From contig JAIYAX010000001.1 of NCBI GenBank assembly GCA_027488815.1, forward strand, positions 186,001-250,000: 64,000 bases of DNA. Direction: 5' to 3'. The notes beneath the pieces were generated by a model. The model was not told the DNA's origin, did no database searches, and saw only the letters and a program-made list of their open reading frames with translations. Shown in pieces: positions 1-7,702 of the stretch (the first letter of the stretch is position 1; each line of letters begins with the position of its first letter). A program made the position numbers and the translations under genes. The stretch comes from Cytophagaceae bacterium (GTDB lineage Bacteria > Bacteroidota > Bacteroidia > Cytophagales > JAIYAX01).

Positions 1-243
1 AGACAAGATTTCTCTTTCATTTATTGTTTGCTCAACAATACCCTTAGGTTTTTTACCGGTTCCTATCTCTCTCAAATACACCGTTTCCTCGGGAAACATC
101 TTCTTAAATTGTCTAAAATAGGTAGGTTCCGTGTTTTGGTCTTCGCAAACTATAAGTATAAACATATCATACCTCTTTGGTCTGAAAGGTCTGATGTTTT
201 CATCTTTTGATTTCGTCTTTTTTAATGTTCCTCTTCTTGCCAT
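1..243 (-). CDS. RloB-like protein, N-terminal part (cut by window edge)
   Basis: Reading the minus strand from the ATG at 243 gives 81 open codons that run off the window start. The N-terminus is short and basic (MARRGTLKKTKSK) and is followed by a hydrophobic strand ending in an acidic motif, FILIVCEDQNTEPTYF at about residues 28-43. This matches the opening of the RloB family, whose usual form is CEGxxTExxYF. RloB proteins pair with an AAA ATPase in restriction-linked and abortive-infection loci; the lactococcal AbiL pair is, as I recall, of this type. The acidic motif resembles the first acidic motif of Toprim-fold nucleases, which is an inference. The start lies inside the last codons of the ATPase gene (22-base overlap), so the two are probably translationally coupled. 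Here CED replaces the usual CEG. The rest of the protein is not visible. Confidence 0.78.
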   Translation of the reverse strand, partial: MARRGTLKKTKSKDENIRPFRPKRYDMFILIVCEDQNTEPTYFRQFKKMFPEETVYLREIGTGKKPKGIVEQTINEREILS

Positions 244-1565
244 TGGGTATTGCGAATAAATTTTTGAAAATTACCCAATGCAGGGATTGATCCATATCTG
301 CCTTCAAAATAGCGTTTCTCTTTGTCGGTGTCAGGTCTTTCTTTTTCAGATTTGAACTCTCCGTTTTGCTCACCGAAATAAACAAAGTCAGAAAGTGAGT
401 ATATTTCAGTGCTTTCCCATTTGTTTTTTTCCGCAAAACAAATTTGGTCTCGTCTAAGATTTGAATAACTCAATAGGTTCGTGTCATGAGTTGCAAAAAT
501 CAATTGTGCATTATTAGGATTACTGCTTTTGTTTAAGAATACATCAATTGTATTCAACGTCATTACAGGATGCAGTTTGGCTTCAATTTCATCAATGATA
601 AGAACGCCCCCGTTAGCTAACGCCCATAAAACAGGCCCACTTAATTGAAATGCTTTTTTTGCTCCCGATGATTCTTTGTCTTCCCATTTCCAACTATGTG
701 TTTTGTCAGTTGGTAAAGCATTAGCATCATAGATGCGATGCTTAGCAAAGACTGTATAAATCTGTTTGCCTTTGAGTGTCTTTGCTAATCTAGATTTCAT
801 GTTTTTAGGCAAGTCGTCTGGTAATTCGGATTCTTCAAAATCCTGTGTTGTTACATCAACATCAACTATATTTAGACTTAATGATGCTAAGTATTGCCTA
901 ATCTTTTCTCTATATTCTTTTTCCTCCCAAAGTTCAACTGTTTGGATTTCTTCCATCTCTGTGTTTAGCCCGTCAACCATACTAAAATGTCTAAACCATT
1001 GCATTATACTTTTAGCTTCTTCAACATTTAACATGTCGCAAGTAGAAAGAAACAATGCATTAATTCTTGTTGCTTCAATTGCAGCATCAATGATTTTTTT
1101 TGAGCCATTGTAGCCTGAACTTACATCAATAGTTTCTCCCTCTCTTTCAAATAAATTGACTTCTCTTCCTGCTGATTTACGAAACAACCATTCCTTTTTT
1201 ATTTCACTTGCAGTAAACTCTAATCCGTAGCGATAACGATTATCCTCAATCACGAAAGAGATTTCAAATCCTGTTGGTTTGTCCTCCCAACCTTCTCTTA
1301 ATAAAAAAGGGTCGTAAGGCAAACGGGTAGTTGAAGATGTTCTTGCAGAAACATGAACCAATCTGTCTAAAAGGCTCATAGCTTTTAGAATGTTTGATTT
1401 TCCTCCGCCATTTGGGCCATATAACGATATAGCGTTTAACGCTTGATATCGTCCTTTAGTGACAATGTTTTGAAGATGGTCTTTTTGTTTAGGTGCAGGG
1501 ATTAAACTCATTGTCTGCTCGTCACCGATTGACCTGTAGTTGGAAACTTTAAATTCAAGCAACAT
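222..1565 (-). CDS. AAA15-family ATPase (COG1106/RloA-like), defence partner of RloB
   Basis: This 447-residue protein opens with MLLEFKVSNYRSIGDEQTMSL, the typical start of COG1106 ATPases, which are SMC/OLD-like. The Walker A motif GPNGGGKS is at about residues 50-57, and the Walker B region GGVLIIDEIEAKLHP is near 316-330. A D-loop/H-loop region follows, with FATHDTNLL. Between them lies a long insert, with ESSGAKKAF probably standing in for the ABC signature. No nuclease domain is seen in the chain itself, so any effector function probably sits in the RloB partner. The gene is clearly more AT-rich than phoH next door, which suits a horizontally acquired defence module. ATPase plus RloB is the composition of AbiL-like systems; antiphage activity here is inferred from family membership only. 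Confidence 0.85.
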   Translation of the reverse strand: MLLEFKVSNYRSIGDEQTMSLIPAPKQKDHLQNIVTKGRYQALNAISLYGPNGGGKSNILKAMSLLDRLVHVSARTSSTTRLPYDPFLLREGWEDKPTGFEISFVIEDNRYRYGLEFTASEIKKEWLFRKSAGREVNLFEREGETIDVSSGYNGSKKIIDAAIEATRINALFLSTCDMLNVEEAKSIMQWFRHFSMVDGLNTEMEEIQTVELWEEKEYREKIRQYLASLSLNIVDVDVTTQDFEESELPDDLPKNMKSRLAKTLKGKQIYTVFAKHRIYDANALPTDKTHSWKWEDKESSGAKKAFQLSGPVLWALANGGVLIIDEIEAKLHPVMTLNTIDVFLNKSSNPNNAQLIFATHDTNLLSYSNLRRDQICFAEKNKWESTEIYSLSDFVYFGEQNGEFKSEKERPDTDKEKRYFEGRYGSIPALGNFQKFIRNTQWQEEEH

Positions 1566-1607
1566 GGCTTATTTCGTATTTATTCCGCAAGTATAGTAAA
1601 CTTCGTT

Positions 1608-1615
1608 CAAATTTA
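1608..1615 (-). promoter_or_regulatory. Bacteroidota-type -7 element of the RloB/ATPase operon
   Basis: The minus strand reads TAAATTTG, an exact match to the Bacteroidota primary sigma core TAnnTTTG. It lies about 43 bases upstream of the ATPase start codon. A TTG that could serve as the -33 box lies 20 bases further upstream (1636-1638 on the plus strand as CAA). The start site is predicted near 1602. AT-rich context raises the chance of a random match. Confidence 0.45.
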
Positions 1616-1776
1616 AAGGTCGAATTTTGTTTTTACAATGTTAGTCAAAATTGGAAAAGTATTGAATTAAACTGTATCTAAGTCCATATCCATTAAGGCA
1701 CAAATGCTCCAAATTATGCACTGTCGCCCAAGCCTTACCGGTAACTGATGTGTAAATTAAATTCAATCAAACCGGC

Positions 1777-2223
1777 TCAAGCCAACCACTGCATTTTATA
1801 GTGCAGAATGTTGCACTCTGAAAAACGCTCTCCTACCATTTGGAAGTTAAAGCCTGAATAGAAAGGAATGGCATCCAGTTGAGCATGTAAATAAATCTTT
1901 TTGCCGTCTTTGTTTATGGATCGCACATCATCCAGAACACTTTGAAGTATGGCTGAACCCACTCCCCTCCCTCTGTATTCTTTCAAAACTGCAAATCGCT
2001 CGAGCTTGATGCCATCATTGGTAAAACGCCACCTTGCGGTACCCACAGCATGTTGATCGATAAGTGCGATAAAATGGATTGCGCTTTCTTCATGCTCATC
2101 ATACTCCTCCTCCTCAGCCACCTTTTGCTCCACAACGAACACTTTCCTCCGAATAGCAAAAGCTTCCTCTAGCCACTTATCCTTTGCGGCTAGTTTAAGG
2201 ATAGAGACTTTGTTCTTAGTCAT
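1777..2223 (-). CDS. GNAT family N-acetyltransferase
   Basis: The product is a 148-residue single-domain acetyltransferase. The N-terminal part has the AFAIRRKVFVVEQKVAEEEEYDEHE pattern shared by ElaA/YjcF-like GNAT proteins. The acetyl-CoA pyrophosphate loop is visible as EYRGRGVGSAIL at about residues 80-91. A C-terminal LHAQ...PFYSGFNF segment matches the last GNAT motif. The substrate cannot be told from sequence. Its start overlaps the end of phoH by 8 bases, so it is probably co-transcribed with it. This is a standard-length member with no visible damage. Confidence 0.88.
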   Translation of the reverse strand: MTKNKVSILKLAAKDKWLEEAFAIRRKVFVVEQKVAEEEEYDEHEESAIHFIALIDQHAVGTARWRFTNDGIKLERFAVLKEYRGRGVGSAILQSVLDDVRSINKDGKKIYLHAQLDAIPFYSGFNFQMVGERFSECNILHYKMQWLA

Positions 2224-3175
2224 TGTTTTGTTGTTCGTATTGATCGTAGGCTTTGATGATGTCCTTCACCAGACGATGCCGGACCACATCTGAAGCATCT
2301 AGCTCCACAAATCCGATGCCTTTTACATCTCTCAGGATCTGAACAGCCTCAACAAGCCCAGATTTCTGTTTTTTAGGCAAATCTATCTGTGTGGTGTCGC
2401 CGGTCACAATCACTTTTGACATAGGGCCCATGCGGGTGAGAAACATTTTAATTTGCATTGGGGTCGTATTCTGGGCCTCATCGAGCAGAATATAGGCATG
2501 ATGCAGGGTACGACCTCTCATGTAAGCCAGGGGAGCGATTTCAATTACCCTGTTTTCCTGATAAAACCGAAGCTTCTCAGGTGGGAGCATGTCATCCAAA
2601 GCGTCATAGATCGGCCGTAGGTATGGGTCTATTTTCTCTTTGAGGTCTCCGGGAAGAAAGCCCAGGTTCTCCCCTGCCTCCACAGCAGGTCGGGTGACGA
2701 TGATCTTTTTGATTTCTTTGTTCTTTAGGGCTCGTACCGCCATGGCCACAGAGATATATGTTTTGCCTGTCCCTGCGGGGCCGAGGGCAAAAACCAAATC
2801 GTTTTCCTGAATGGCACGTACCAATTTTTGCTGATTGGCGGTCTTGGGCTTGATCGCTACGCCTTTGGGACCGTAAACCAGCATCTCTTCAGGGTTTCCC
2901 TGCTCGTCTGACCCGCTCAATACATCCTGCTTGATGAGCCTCTGCACCTGCTCGCTTGAAATTTTACCAAACTTGTGGTAGTGCAGAAGCAAGCTGTTGA
3001 GGATATCATTTACTCTAAGTATTTCAGCAGAGGTGCCATTGATCCTAATCTCATTTCCTCTGGAAACGATCTTCGTGGCCGGGAAGGCTGATGCCAGATC
3101 TTTAATGTTCTGGTTCTCAATGCCTAGGAAATCAATCAGCGAGACATTTTCGAGGGTAATTACTTTTTCGACCAA
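2216..3175 (-). CDS. phoH: PhoH-like ATPase (YbeZ type)
   Basis: This 319-residue cytoplasmic P-loop ATPase has Walker A GPAGTGKT at about 132-139 and Walker B HHAYILLDEAQNT near 226-238. The VTRPAVEAGENLGFLPGDLKEK segment is diagnostic of the PhoH/YbeZ family. The N-terminal 110 residues hold a KH-like RNA-binding region. In other bacteria YbeZ works with the endonuclease YbeY in ribosomal RNA maturation and quality control; no ybeY is seen here. The first codon is TTG, with no ATG in frame nearby, and a minus-strand promoter core at 3228-3235 would leave a leader of about 46 bases. It heads a two-gene unit with the GNAT gene. Confidence 0.93.
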   Translation of the reverse strand: MVEKVITLENVSLIDFLGIENQNIKDLASAFPATKIVSRGNEIRINGTSAEILRVNDILNSLLLHYHKFGKISSEQVQRLIKQDVLSGSDEQGNPEEMLVYGPKGVAIKPKTANQQKLVRAIQENDLVFALGPAGTGKTYISVAMAVRALKNKEIKKIIVTRPAVEAGENLGFLPGDLKEKIDPYLRPIYDALDDMLPPEKLRFYQENRVIEIAPLAYMRGRTLHHAYILLDEAQNTTPMQIKMFLTRMGPMSKVIVTGDTTQIDLPKKQKSGLVEAVQILRDVKGIGFVELDASDVVRHRLVKDIIKAYDQYEQQNND

Positions 3176-3212
3176 GGATGAAAAGGAGATAGAAGGCTGC
3201 TGAATAAATTGA

Positions 3213-3220
3213 TAGTTTTG
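3213..3220 (+). promoter_or_regulatory. -7 element for the SAM hydrolase gene, facing the phoH promoter
   Basis: The plus strand reads TAGTTTTG, an exact TAnnTTTG match. Its predicted start site near 3226 lies downstream of the upstream in-frame ATG at 3209. Translation of the plus-strand gene therefore probably begins at the TTG at 3257. No clear -33 box is seen. Confidence 0.42.
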
Positions 3221-3227
3221 CTACTAA

Positions 3228-3235
3228 CAAAAGTA
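3228..3235 (-). promoter_or_regulatory. -7 element for phoH, facing the SAM hydrolase promoter
   Basis: The minus strand reads TACTTTTG, an exact TAnnTTTG match, 53 bases upstream of the phoH TTG start. It lies only 7 bases from the plus-strand core at 3213-3220. A short inverted repeat (GCTACT, 6-base loop, AGTAGC) at 3220-3237 overlaps it and could form an operator or a hairpin. Confidence 0.42.
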
Positions 3236-3256
3236 GCAGAATCCCTTTTACAATTT

Positions 3257-4027
3257 TTGGCTATCATCACCATACTTTCTGATTTCGGAACGAAAGACGG
3301 CTATATCGCCATTCTAAAGGCAAGCATTGACTTGCGTGCAACCGGCTTGCAATGGGTTGACCTTAGCCATCATATCGACTCTTTCAACCAGCAGGAAGCT
3401 GCTTATGTGTTGAAACAAGCTCTGCCTTATTTTCCGGCAGGTACCATCCATCTGGTAGCGATGGAAAATCATTCGGAAGGGCAGGCCAAAAATTATATCG
3501 CTGTGGCCTATCAGGGACAATTTCTCTTTTTGGCCGACAACGGATTGCTGACCCTGCTGAGTGATGAAGGTGTTGAGCAATGTGTCCTGTTGGGTGAGGC
3601 ACAGGGTGCTTTTGGCAGCCTCGAGATCTTTAAAGAGCAGGTTCCTGCATTTGTCGCTCACCAGACGTTGTCCAGACTGGGTCCAGTCCATCAGCCCATC
3701 AGGCTTCTGGGTAGGCAGGTGAGGCTAACCAAAAACGAAGTAGTGGGTACCGTGATGTATACGGACCATTTCGGAAACCTGCACACCAACATCACCAGAG
3801 ACCATTTTGAACGGTTCAGACAGGATCGGTCCTTCTACATCAAAATCGGAAGGTTTGAAATCCAGAAACTGGGAGCGGGCTATGCAAGTGTACCCCCCGG
3901 TGAGCTGGTAGTCTTCTGGAACAGTACCCAAATACTTGAAATTGCCATAAATGAAGGCCGGGCCGCCAACCTGCTGGGTTTAAAAACAGACAGCCCCATT
4001 TTCATCACCTACAACCCTGAAATTTAA
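3257..4027 (+). CDS. SAM hydrolase / SAM hydroxide adenosyltransferase (DUF62)
   Basis: The family (former DUF62, related to fluorinase and chlorinase) cleaves S-adenosylmethionine to adenosine and methionine using water. The N-terminal ITILSDFGTKDGYIAILKA matches the family start, with the Asp of SDFG at the active site. The central HLVAMENHS, FLFLADNG and TDHFGNLHTNI motifs, near residues 90-190, are all typical. At 256 residues it is normal length. An ATG at 3209 lies in frame, but it precedes the predicted promoter and would add a hydrophobic stretch the family lacks, so the TTG at 3257 is preferred. The next gene follows after 4 bases. Confidence 0.87.
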   Translation: MAIITILSDFGTKDGYIAILKASIDLRATGLQWVDLSHHIDSFNQQEAAYVLKQALPYFPAGTIHLVAMENHSEGQAKNYIAVAYQGQFLFLADNGLLTLLSDEGVEQCVLLGEAQGAFGSLEIFKEQVPAFVAHQTLSRLGPVHQPIRLLGRQVRLTKNEVVGTVMYTDHFGNLHTNITRDHFERFRQDRSFYIKIGRFEIQKLGAGYASVPPGELVVFWNSTQILEIAINEGRAANLLGLKTDSPIFITYNPEI

Positions 4028-4031
4028 AGCC

Positions 4032-4334
4032 ATGATTATCAGAATTGTAAAAATGACCTTTGCTCCCGAAGCCACTGATGACTTCTTACAGATTTTCAAT
4101 GAGTCAAAGCATGCCATCAGGTCATTTCCCGGGTGTATGCATCTGGAATTGATGGAAGGGATAGATGAACCCGGGGTGCTGATCACGTTTTCCAAATGGA
4201 TGGGACAAGAGTCGCTGGAGGCCTACCGTAATTCAGATTTGTTCAGAACCACCTGGCAAAGGACAAAAGTGTTGTTCATTAAGCCACCACTGGCATTCAG
4301 CATGTCACCAAAAGAATTGGTGGCAGCCTTGTAA
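4032..4334 (+). CDS. Antibiotic biosynthesis monooxygenase-fold (ABM) small protein
   Basis: This 100-residue protein has a dimeric alpha-beta barrel (ABM) pattern. It opens with IIRIVKMTFAPEATDDFLQIF, then the turn FPGCMHLELM at about 34-43, then ITFSKWMGQESLEAYRNSDLF. Similar small proteins include quinone or haem-linked monooxygenases and simple detoxifying enzymes; the real substrate is unknown. It starts 4 bases after the SAM hydrolase and is probably in the same transcript, ending just before tRNA-Leu. Confidence 0.8.
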   Translation: MIIRIVKMTFAPEATDDFLQIFNESKHAIRSFPGCMHLELMEGIDEPGVLITFSKWMGQESLEAYRNSDLFRTTWQRTKVLFIKPPLAFSMSPKELVAAL

Positions 4335-4373
4335 TTATTGAGCGGCTTTGTCATCTTTGCAGCCCATTTCTAT

Positions 4374-4457
4374 GCCCAGGTGGTGGAATTGGTAGACACG
4401 CTGGTCTCAAACACCAGTGATAGCAATATCATGCCGGTTCGACTCCGGCCCTGGGTA
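4374..4457 (+). tRNA. tRNA-Leu (anticodon CAA)
   Basis: The acceptor arms GCCCAGG and CCTGGGT pair, with a G-U closing pair, and an A discriminator follows. The anticodon stem CTGGT/ACCAG holds the loop CTCAAAC, giving anticodon CAA. A long class II variable arm (TGATAGCAATATCA) and a T arm GCCGG-TTCGACT-CCGGC are present. CCA is not encoded. CATCTTTG at 4352-4359 is one base off the TAnnTTTG core and sits at a suitable promoter distance. Confidence 0.96.
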
Positions 4458-4573
4458 CTTCTAAATTAAAATCTATAGTTTTTTTTAAACTTAGGCAAAT
4501 CAATATTGTAATTCAATCAGTTCTTCAAACACAGCATAATAATCTCTATTCACTAATTCTATTTTCATTTAGA

Positions 4574-5008
4574 TTACCGGTAGTTAGTAATAATCTCTTT
4601 TAATTCTTTTTCAGACAGTTGATCTGGTTTGTTTTCAATTATTACAACATAGTCTCCTCCTATCATTGCTCCAAAATCATTTAAGGTCATTCTCTCAACT
4701 GGATACACTTTAATAAATTCCATTTCTAATGGATGAATTACTAAGAATATTGATCTTGTATATTTTTCGTTACGACACAATTCATTTAGCATCTCTTTTC
4801 CTATGCTTTCAATTGCTACTGAATCGGCTATTAGTAAACGATCACAGGAAAAGGGAATTTTTGAATTTCTTCCAATAGATTTTCCGTTCAAAATATTTCT
4901 CATTTCTATTTTTTCACGAAATAAAGTGATGTAAATAAAAAGTTTAGGATTTATCTTTTTAAGAAAAAAACTAATTATTCCGACAAAATCATTTAATAAA
5001 GAAGACAT
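4574..5008 (-). CDS. Hypothetical protein, AT-rich orphan after tRNA-Leu
   Basis: I do not recognise this 144-residue protein. Residues 5-32 are hydrophobic (a region rich in Phe, Ile and Leu) and could be a membrane anchor or an amphipathic helix. The middle has FSCDRLLIADSVAIESIG and the C-terminal third IGGDYVVIIENKPDQLSEKELKEII, which look like a compact alpha/beta domain. Base composition is much more AT-rich than the flanking nuoH gene, and it sits directly downstream of a tRNA, so recent acquisition is plausible. No partner gene is present and no repeat of the tRNA 3' end was found by eye. Confidence 0.55.
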   Translation of the reverse strand: MSSLLNDFVGIISFFLKKINPKLFIYITLFREKIEMRNILNGKSIGRNSKIPFSCDRLLIADSVAIESIGKEMLNELCRNEKYTRSIFLVIHPLEMEFIKVYPVERMTLNDFGAMIGGDYVVIIENKPDQLSEKELKEIITNYR

Positions 5009-5074
5009 GTTATTGTTGTTGATAGAAAATTAAATATTTGATTTTTAATGGCTTATATGCGTATTATACTTTTT

Positions 5075-6097
5075 CTATCCAATTATCACCAACCTCCAAA
5101 CCCCTGCCACCAAGATCAAGAGCAGGCCTGCGGGGATCAGGTACTTCCAGCAGAGCCTCATCAGTTGATCTGCCCTAAGCCTTGGGTAGGTCCAGCGGGC
5201 CATGATCTGCAAAAACACAAGCACCATCGCCTTGGCCAACAGCCAGCAGGCACCAAAAACCTGACTTAGCCAACCCCCCGGCTCTGCGTTCAGCCAGGTT
5301 TTTAATTTAACCGGGCCAATATCCACCCATGGAGATGACCAACTCCCCCAAAACAATACCACCGCCACGATACTGGTAAGCAGCATCATGCCGTACTCAG
5401 CCAAAAACATAAAAGCCCAGCGCAATCCTGAATATTCGGTATGAAATCCACCTACCAATTCCGACTCAGCCTCCGGCAAATCAAATGGCCCACGGTTGCA
5501 TTCTGCCAATGAAGCCAAAAAGTAAATGACGAAAGAGAAAAACAAGAAAGGATACCTGAACACATTCCAGGTCAGGATACCCCCGGCAGATTGTTGCACC
5601 GAAATCTCCTGAAGGTTAAGCGAGCCGGTCATCATCACCACAGTCAACACACTCAAGCCAATCGGAAGCTCGTAGGAGACAATCTGAGCTATGGAACGCA
5701 TAGAACCGATCAGCGCAAACTTGTTGTTCGATGCCCAGCCCGCCATCAGTATTCCCATGATTTCCAGGGACAAAATGCCCAACAGATAGTACAGGCCGTC
5801 GGGCATATCGCTACCGCTGATGCCCGGAGCCAGAGGTAGTACTGCAAAACCTGCAAAAACCGACATGAAAATGATGACCGGAGCCAGTTTGAAGAGTGGC
5901 TTGTCCGCTGCATTTGGAACAATATCTTCCTTCGTCAGCAGCTTAATGATATCTGCGATGGTCTGAAACGCACCCTTGGGGCCGACCTCTGTAGGGCCTA
6001 GCCGATCCTGTACAAATGCAGAAATCTTCCTGTCTGCATAGACCCCTCCAAGTGCAAAAACCGGAACCGCAATCAGGAAAAATATTAGTGCAAACAT
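5075..6097 (-). CDS. nuoH: NADH-quinone oxidoreductase subunit H (complex I membrane subunit)
   Basis: This 340-residue polytopic inner-membrane protein has about eight hydrophobic segments. Diagnostic NuoH/ND1 motifs are DRLGPTEVGPKGAFQTIADI near 32-51, with the quinone-site loop, and FDLPEAESELVGGFHTEYSGL near 200-220. The conserved acidic residues of the E-channel lie in the latter. It would form the junction between the quinone chamber and the proton-pumping arm. No other nuo gene is within view on either side, so this copy stands apart from a nuo operon. It follows murI by 25 bases and probably shares its transcript. Confidence 0.94.
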   Translation of the reverse strand: MFALIFFLIAVPVFALGGVYADRKISAFVQDRLGPTEVGPKGAFQTIADIIKLLTKEDIVPNAADKPLFKLAPVIIFMSVFAGFAVLPLAPGISGSDMPDGLYYLLGILSLEIMGILMAGWASNNKFALIGSMRSIAQIVSYELPIGLSVLTVVMMTGSLNLQEISVQQSAGGILTWNVFRYPFLFFSFVIYFLASLAECNRGPFDLPEAESELVGGFHTEYSGLRWAFMFLAEYGMMLLTSIVAVVLFWGSWSSPWVDIGPVKLKTWLNAEPGGWLSQVFGACWLLAKAMVLVFLQIMARWTYPRLRADQLMRLCWKYLIPAGLLLILVAGVWRLVIIG

Positions 6098-6122
6098 GGT
6101 ATTGACCGGACTAGACTTAATC

Positions 6123-6932
6123 TCATTCCCATAACTTATACTCCGTCAAATGGACTTCCCTTCCAAAAAAGCGGGTAGTTGAATGCAGAAAGGACTCCGT
6201 AAAGTCAGAAACAAAAAAGCGGGGCTCTTCCTTAACTTTTGTTTTCCGGAGCAGGTTGCTGAGCATCAACCGGGCCTGAACTGCTTTTGCCACCAAAGCG
6301 GATGGATCCACTACCCTCACCTGGTTTTGGTAGTATTCTTCAATCTCCAGCCTGATCAATGGATAATGTGTGCATGCCAGCACCAGTGCATCGATGCCTT
6401 GCAACTGCTTGTCGGACAAGTACTGCGCAATTACCGAATGTGAAACTCCATTCTGATAAAAACCCTCTTCAATCATGCTTGCCAATAGAGGAGTTGGCAT
6501 GGCTTTAAGATCTATTCCGGCATTCAGGCCAGCCACTTTCTGCTGATAAACCCCTGAGTTAACGGTAGCTTTCGTTCCAATCAATCCCAACACCTTGCCC
6601 TTCATTTCTTCCCTTGCCCAGTCAACGACCGGATCGATCACGTTCATGACCAATGCACGGGAACCAACGTACGCTTTTACCAAGTCGTAGGCCGCAGCAG
6701 AGGCTGAATTGCAGGCGATGAGGATCAGTTTACAATCTTGCTCCAGCAAGAGGTTGCATATCTTTATTGCGTAGGACTGAATGGCAGCCGTCGATTTCTC
6801 ACCATAGGGCAGGTGAGCGGTGTCTCCGAAGTAAATGATCTCTTCCTCAGGCAGCAACTGCGTCACGGCAGAGGCAACTGTAAGGCCGCCAATGCCTGAG
6901 TCGAATATGCCAATAGGTTGCTCTTGCCTCAT
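6123..6932 (-). CDS. murI: Glutamate racemase
   Basis: This cytoplasmic enzyme makes D-glutamate for peptidoglycan. At 269 residues it has the family length. The start PIGIFDSGIGGLT is typical, with the catalytic Asp in FDSG. The two catalytic cysteines are visible in ACNSAS (Cys74) and ACTHYPL (Cys187). The upstream gene overlaps its start by 4 bases (ATGA), and nuoH follows closely. Confidence 0.95.
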   Translation of the reverse strand: MRQEQPIGIFDSGIGGLTVASAVTQLLPEEEIIYFGDTAHLPYGEKSTAAIQSYAIKICNLLLEQDCKLILIACNSASAAAYDLVKAYVGSRALVMNVIDPVVDWAREEMKGKVLGLIGTKATVNSGVYQQKVAGLNAGIDLKAMPTPLLASMIEEGFYQNGVSHSVIAQYLSDKQLQGIDALVLACTHYPLIRLEIEEYYQNQVRVVDPSALVAKAVQARLMLSNLLRKTKVKEEPRFFVSDFTESFLHSTTRFFGREVHLTEYKLWE

Positions 6933-7600
6933 ACAGGGGATTTGCCCATCATCTGAAATCCAATTTTCTCGCCCTGAGAAACCATTTGATTGGCTAACTT
7001 AAAGTTGTACGAAATCATCTGAATGTCCTGATAAGTGGGGCTGACGAGATCGTTGTCAATGGCAGTAAGCATAGCACTCTCAATAAACTCTTTCAGCAGC
7101 TCATCTGTTATCACGTTTTGTGAAATATCCGGGTATTTGAAGTCGAGTTGCCTAACTCCTTCAATATAAAAATGGTTGTCGTTGTTGACCAGTATTCGGG
7201 CAAGCAGATAGCCGGGATCATTTAGCCGGTGGTATTTGATGGTATCTGCCATAAAGTTGTACACCATGATATGCCCAAAATAACCGTTTTGCGGATTGGC
7301 TTTGATATAAGGGCTCTTCATGACAACGTGGTCTTCAGGTAAGGTAACCACATTCGAGTGACGAATAAAAGCCAGCAAGTCTCCGGAGAATTTCACCTGA
7401 AACTCAAATTCACTTTGAGACTTAAACTCCACTTTGACATGTTCATCAATGGGTAAAATTCTTGATGATAGGTAGTTGGATATTTCAAGTGCTTTGTTTT
7501 CAATTTTTTGAAACACCCGATGGGTGCTTCTTGAGACAGACTGCTTTAAGGTTGACTTTGAGCACAATTGGTCAAAGATCAGGTCAATTTTATCATCCAT
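6929..7600 (-). CDS. Conserved hypothetical protein upstream of murI
   Basis: This 223-residue soluble protein is not one I can assign to a named family. It lacks a signal peptide and membrane segments. The first 60 residues are charged and helical, the middle (EFQVKFSGDLLAFIRHSN, near 85-105) is beta-rich, and the C-terminal half has YHRLNDPGYLLARILVNNDNHFYIEG followed by helices. The pattern suggests a regular folded domain used for binding rather than a known enzyme; no catalytic signature stands out. It leads an operon with murI (4-base overlap) and nuoH. It is probably Bacteroidota-specific. Confidence 0.7.
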   Translation of the reverse strand: MDDKIDLIFDQLCSKSTLKQSVSRSTHRVFQKIENKALEISNYLSSRILPIDEHVKVEFKSQSEFEFQVKFSGDLLAFIRHSNVVTLPEDHVVMKSPYIKANPQNGYFGHIMVYNFMADTIKYHRLNDPGYLLARILVNNDNHFYIEGVRQLDFKYPDISQNVITDELLKEFIESAMLTAIDNDLVSPTYQDIQMISYNFKLANQMVSQGEKIGFQMMGKSPV

Positions 7601-7702
7601 GAAAGTTCAGTTTTGCTCCCAAATAAAGTGGAATAATGTTAAACCTTTGCAATTGCCCCGGTTGCAGCCCAAGTGCATGATTTTTTCTCCAATTTTACCC
7701 CC

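Noticed and set aside
200-436. Short minus-strand open frame across the ATPase 3' end
   Set aside because: It overlaps the RloB start in a different frame, has no recognisable pattern, and is explained by AT-rich shadow of the ATPase gene.
3209-3256. ATG at 3209 as the start of the SAM hydrolase
   Set aside because: It precedes the TAGTTTTG promoter core and would add a hydrophobic stretch that the family lacks; the TTG at 3257 fits better. It is still possible if the promoter is elsewhere.
4374-5074. Genomic island integrated at tRNA-Leu
   Set aside because: No integrase, no repeat of the tRNA 3' end before nuoH, and only one small gene. Kept as a minor finding, not as a mobile element.
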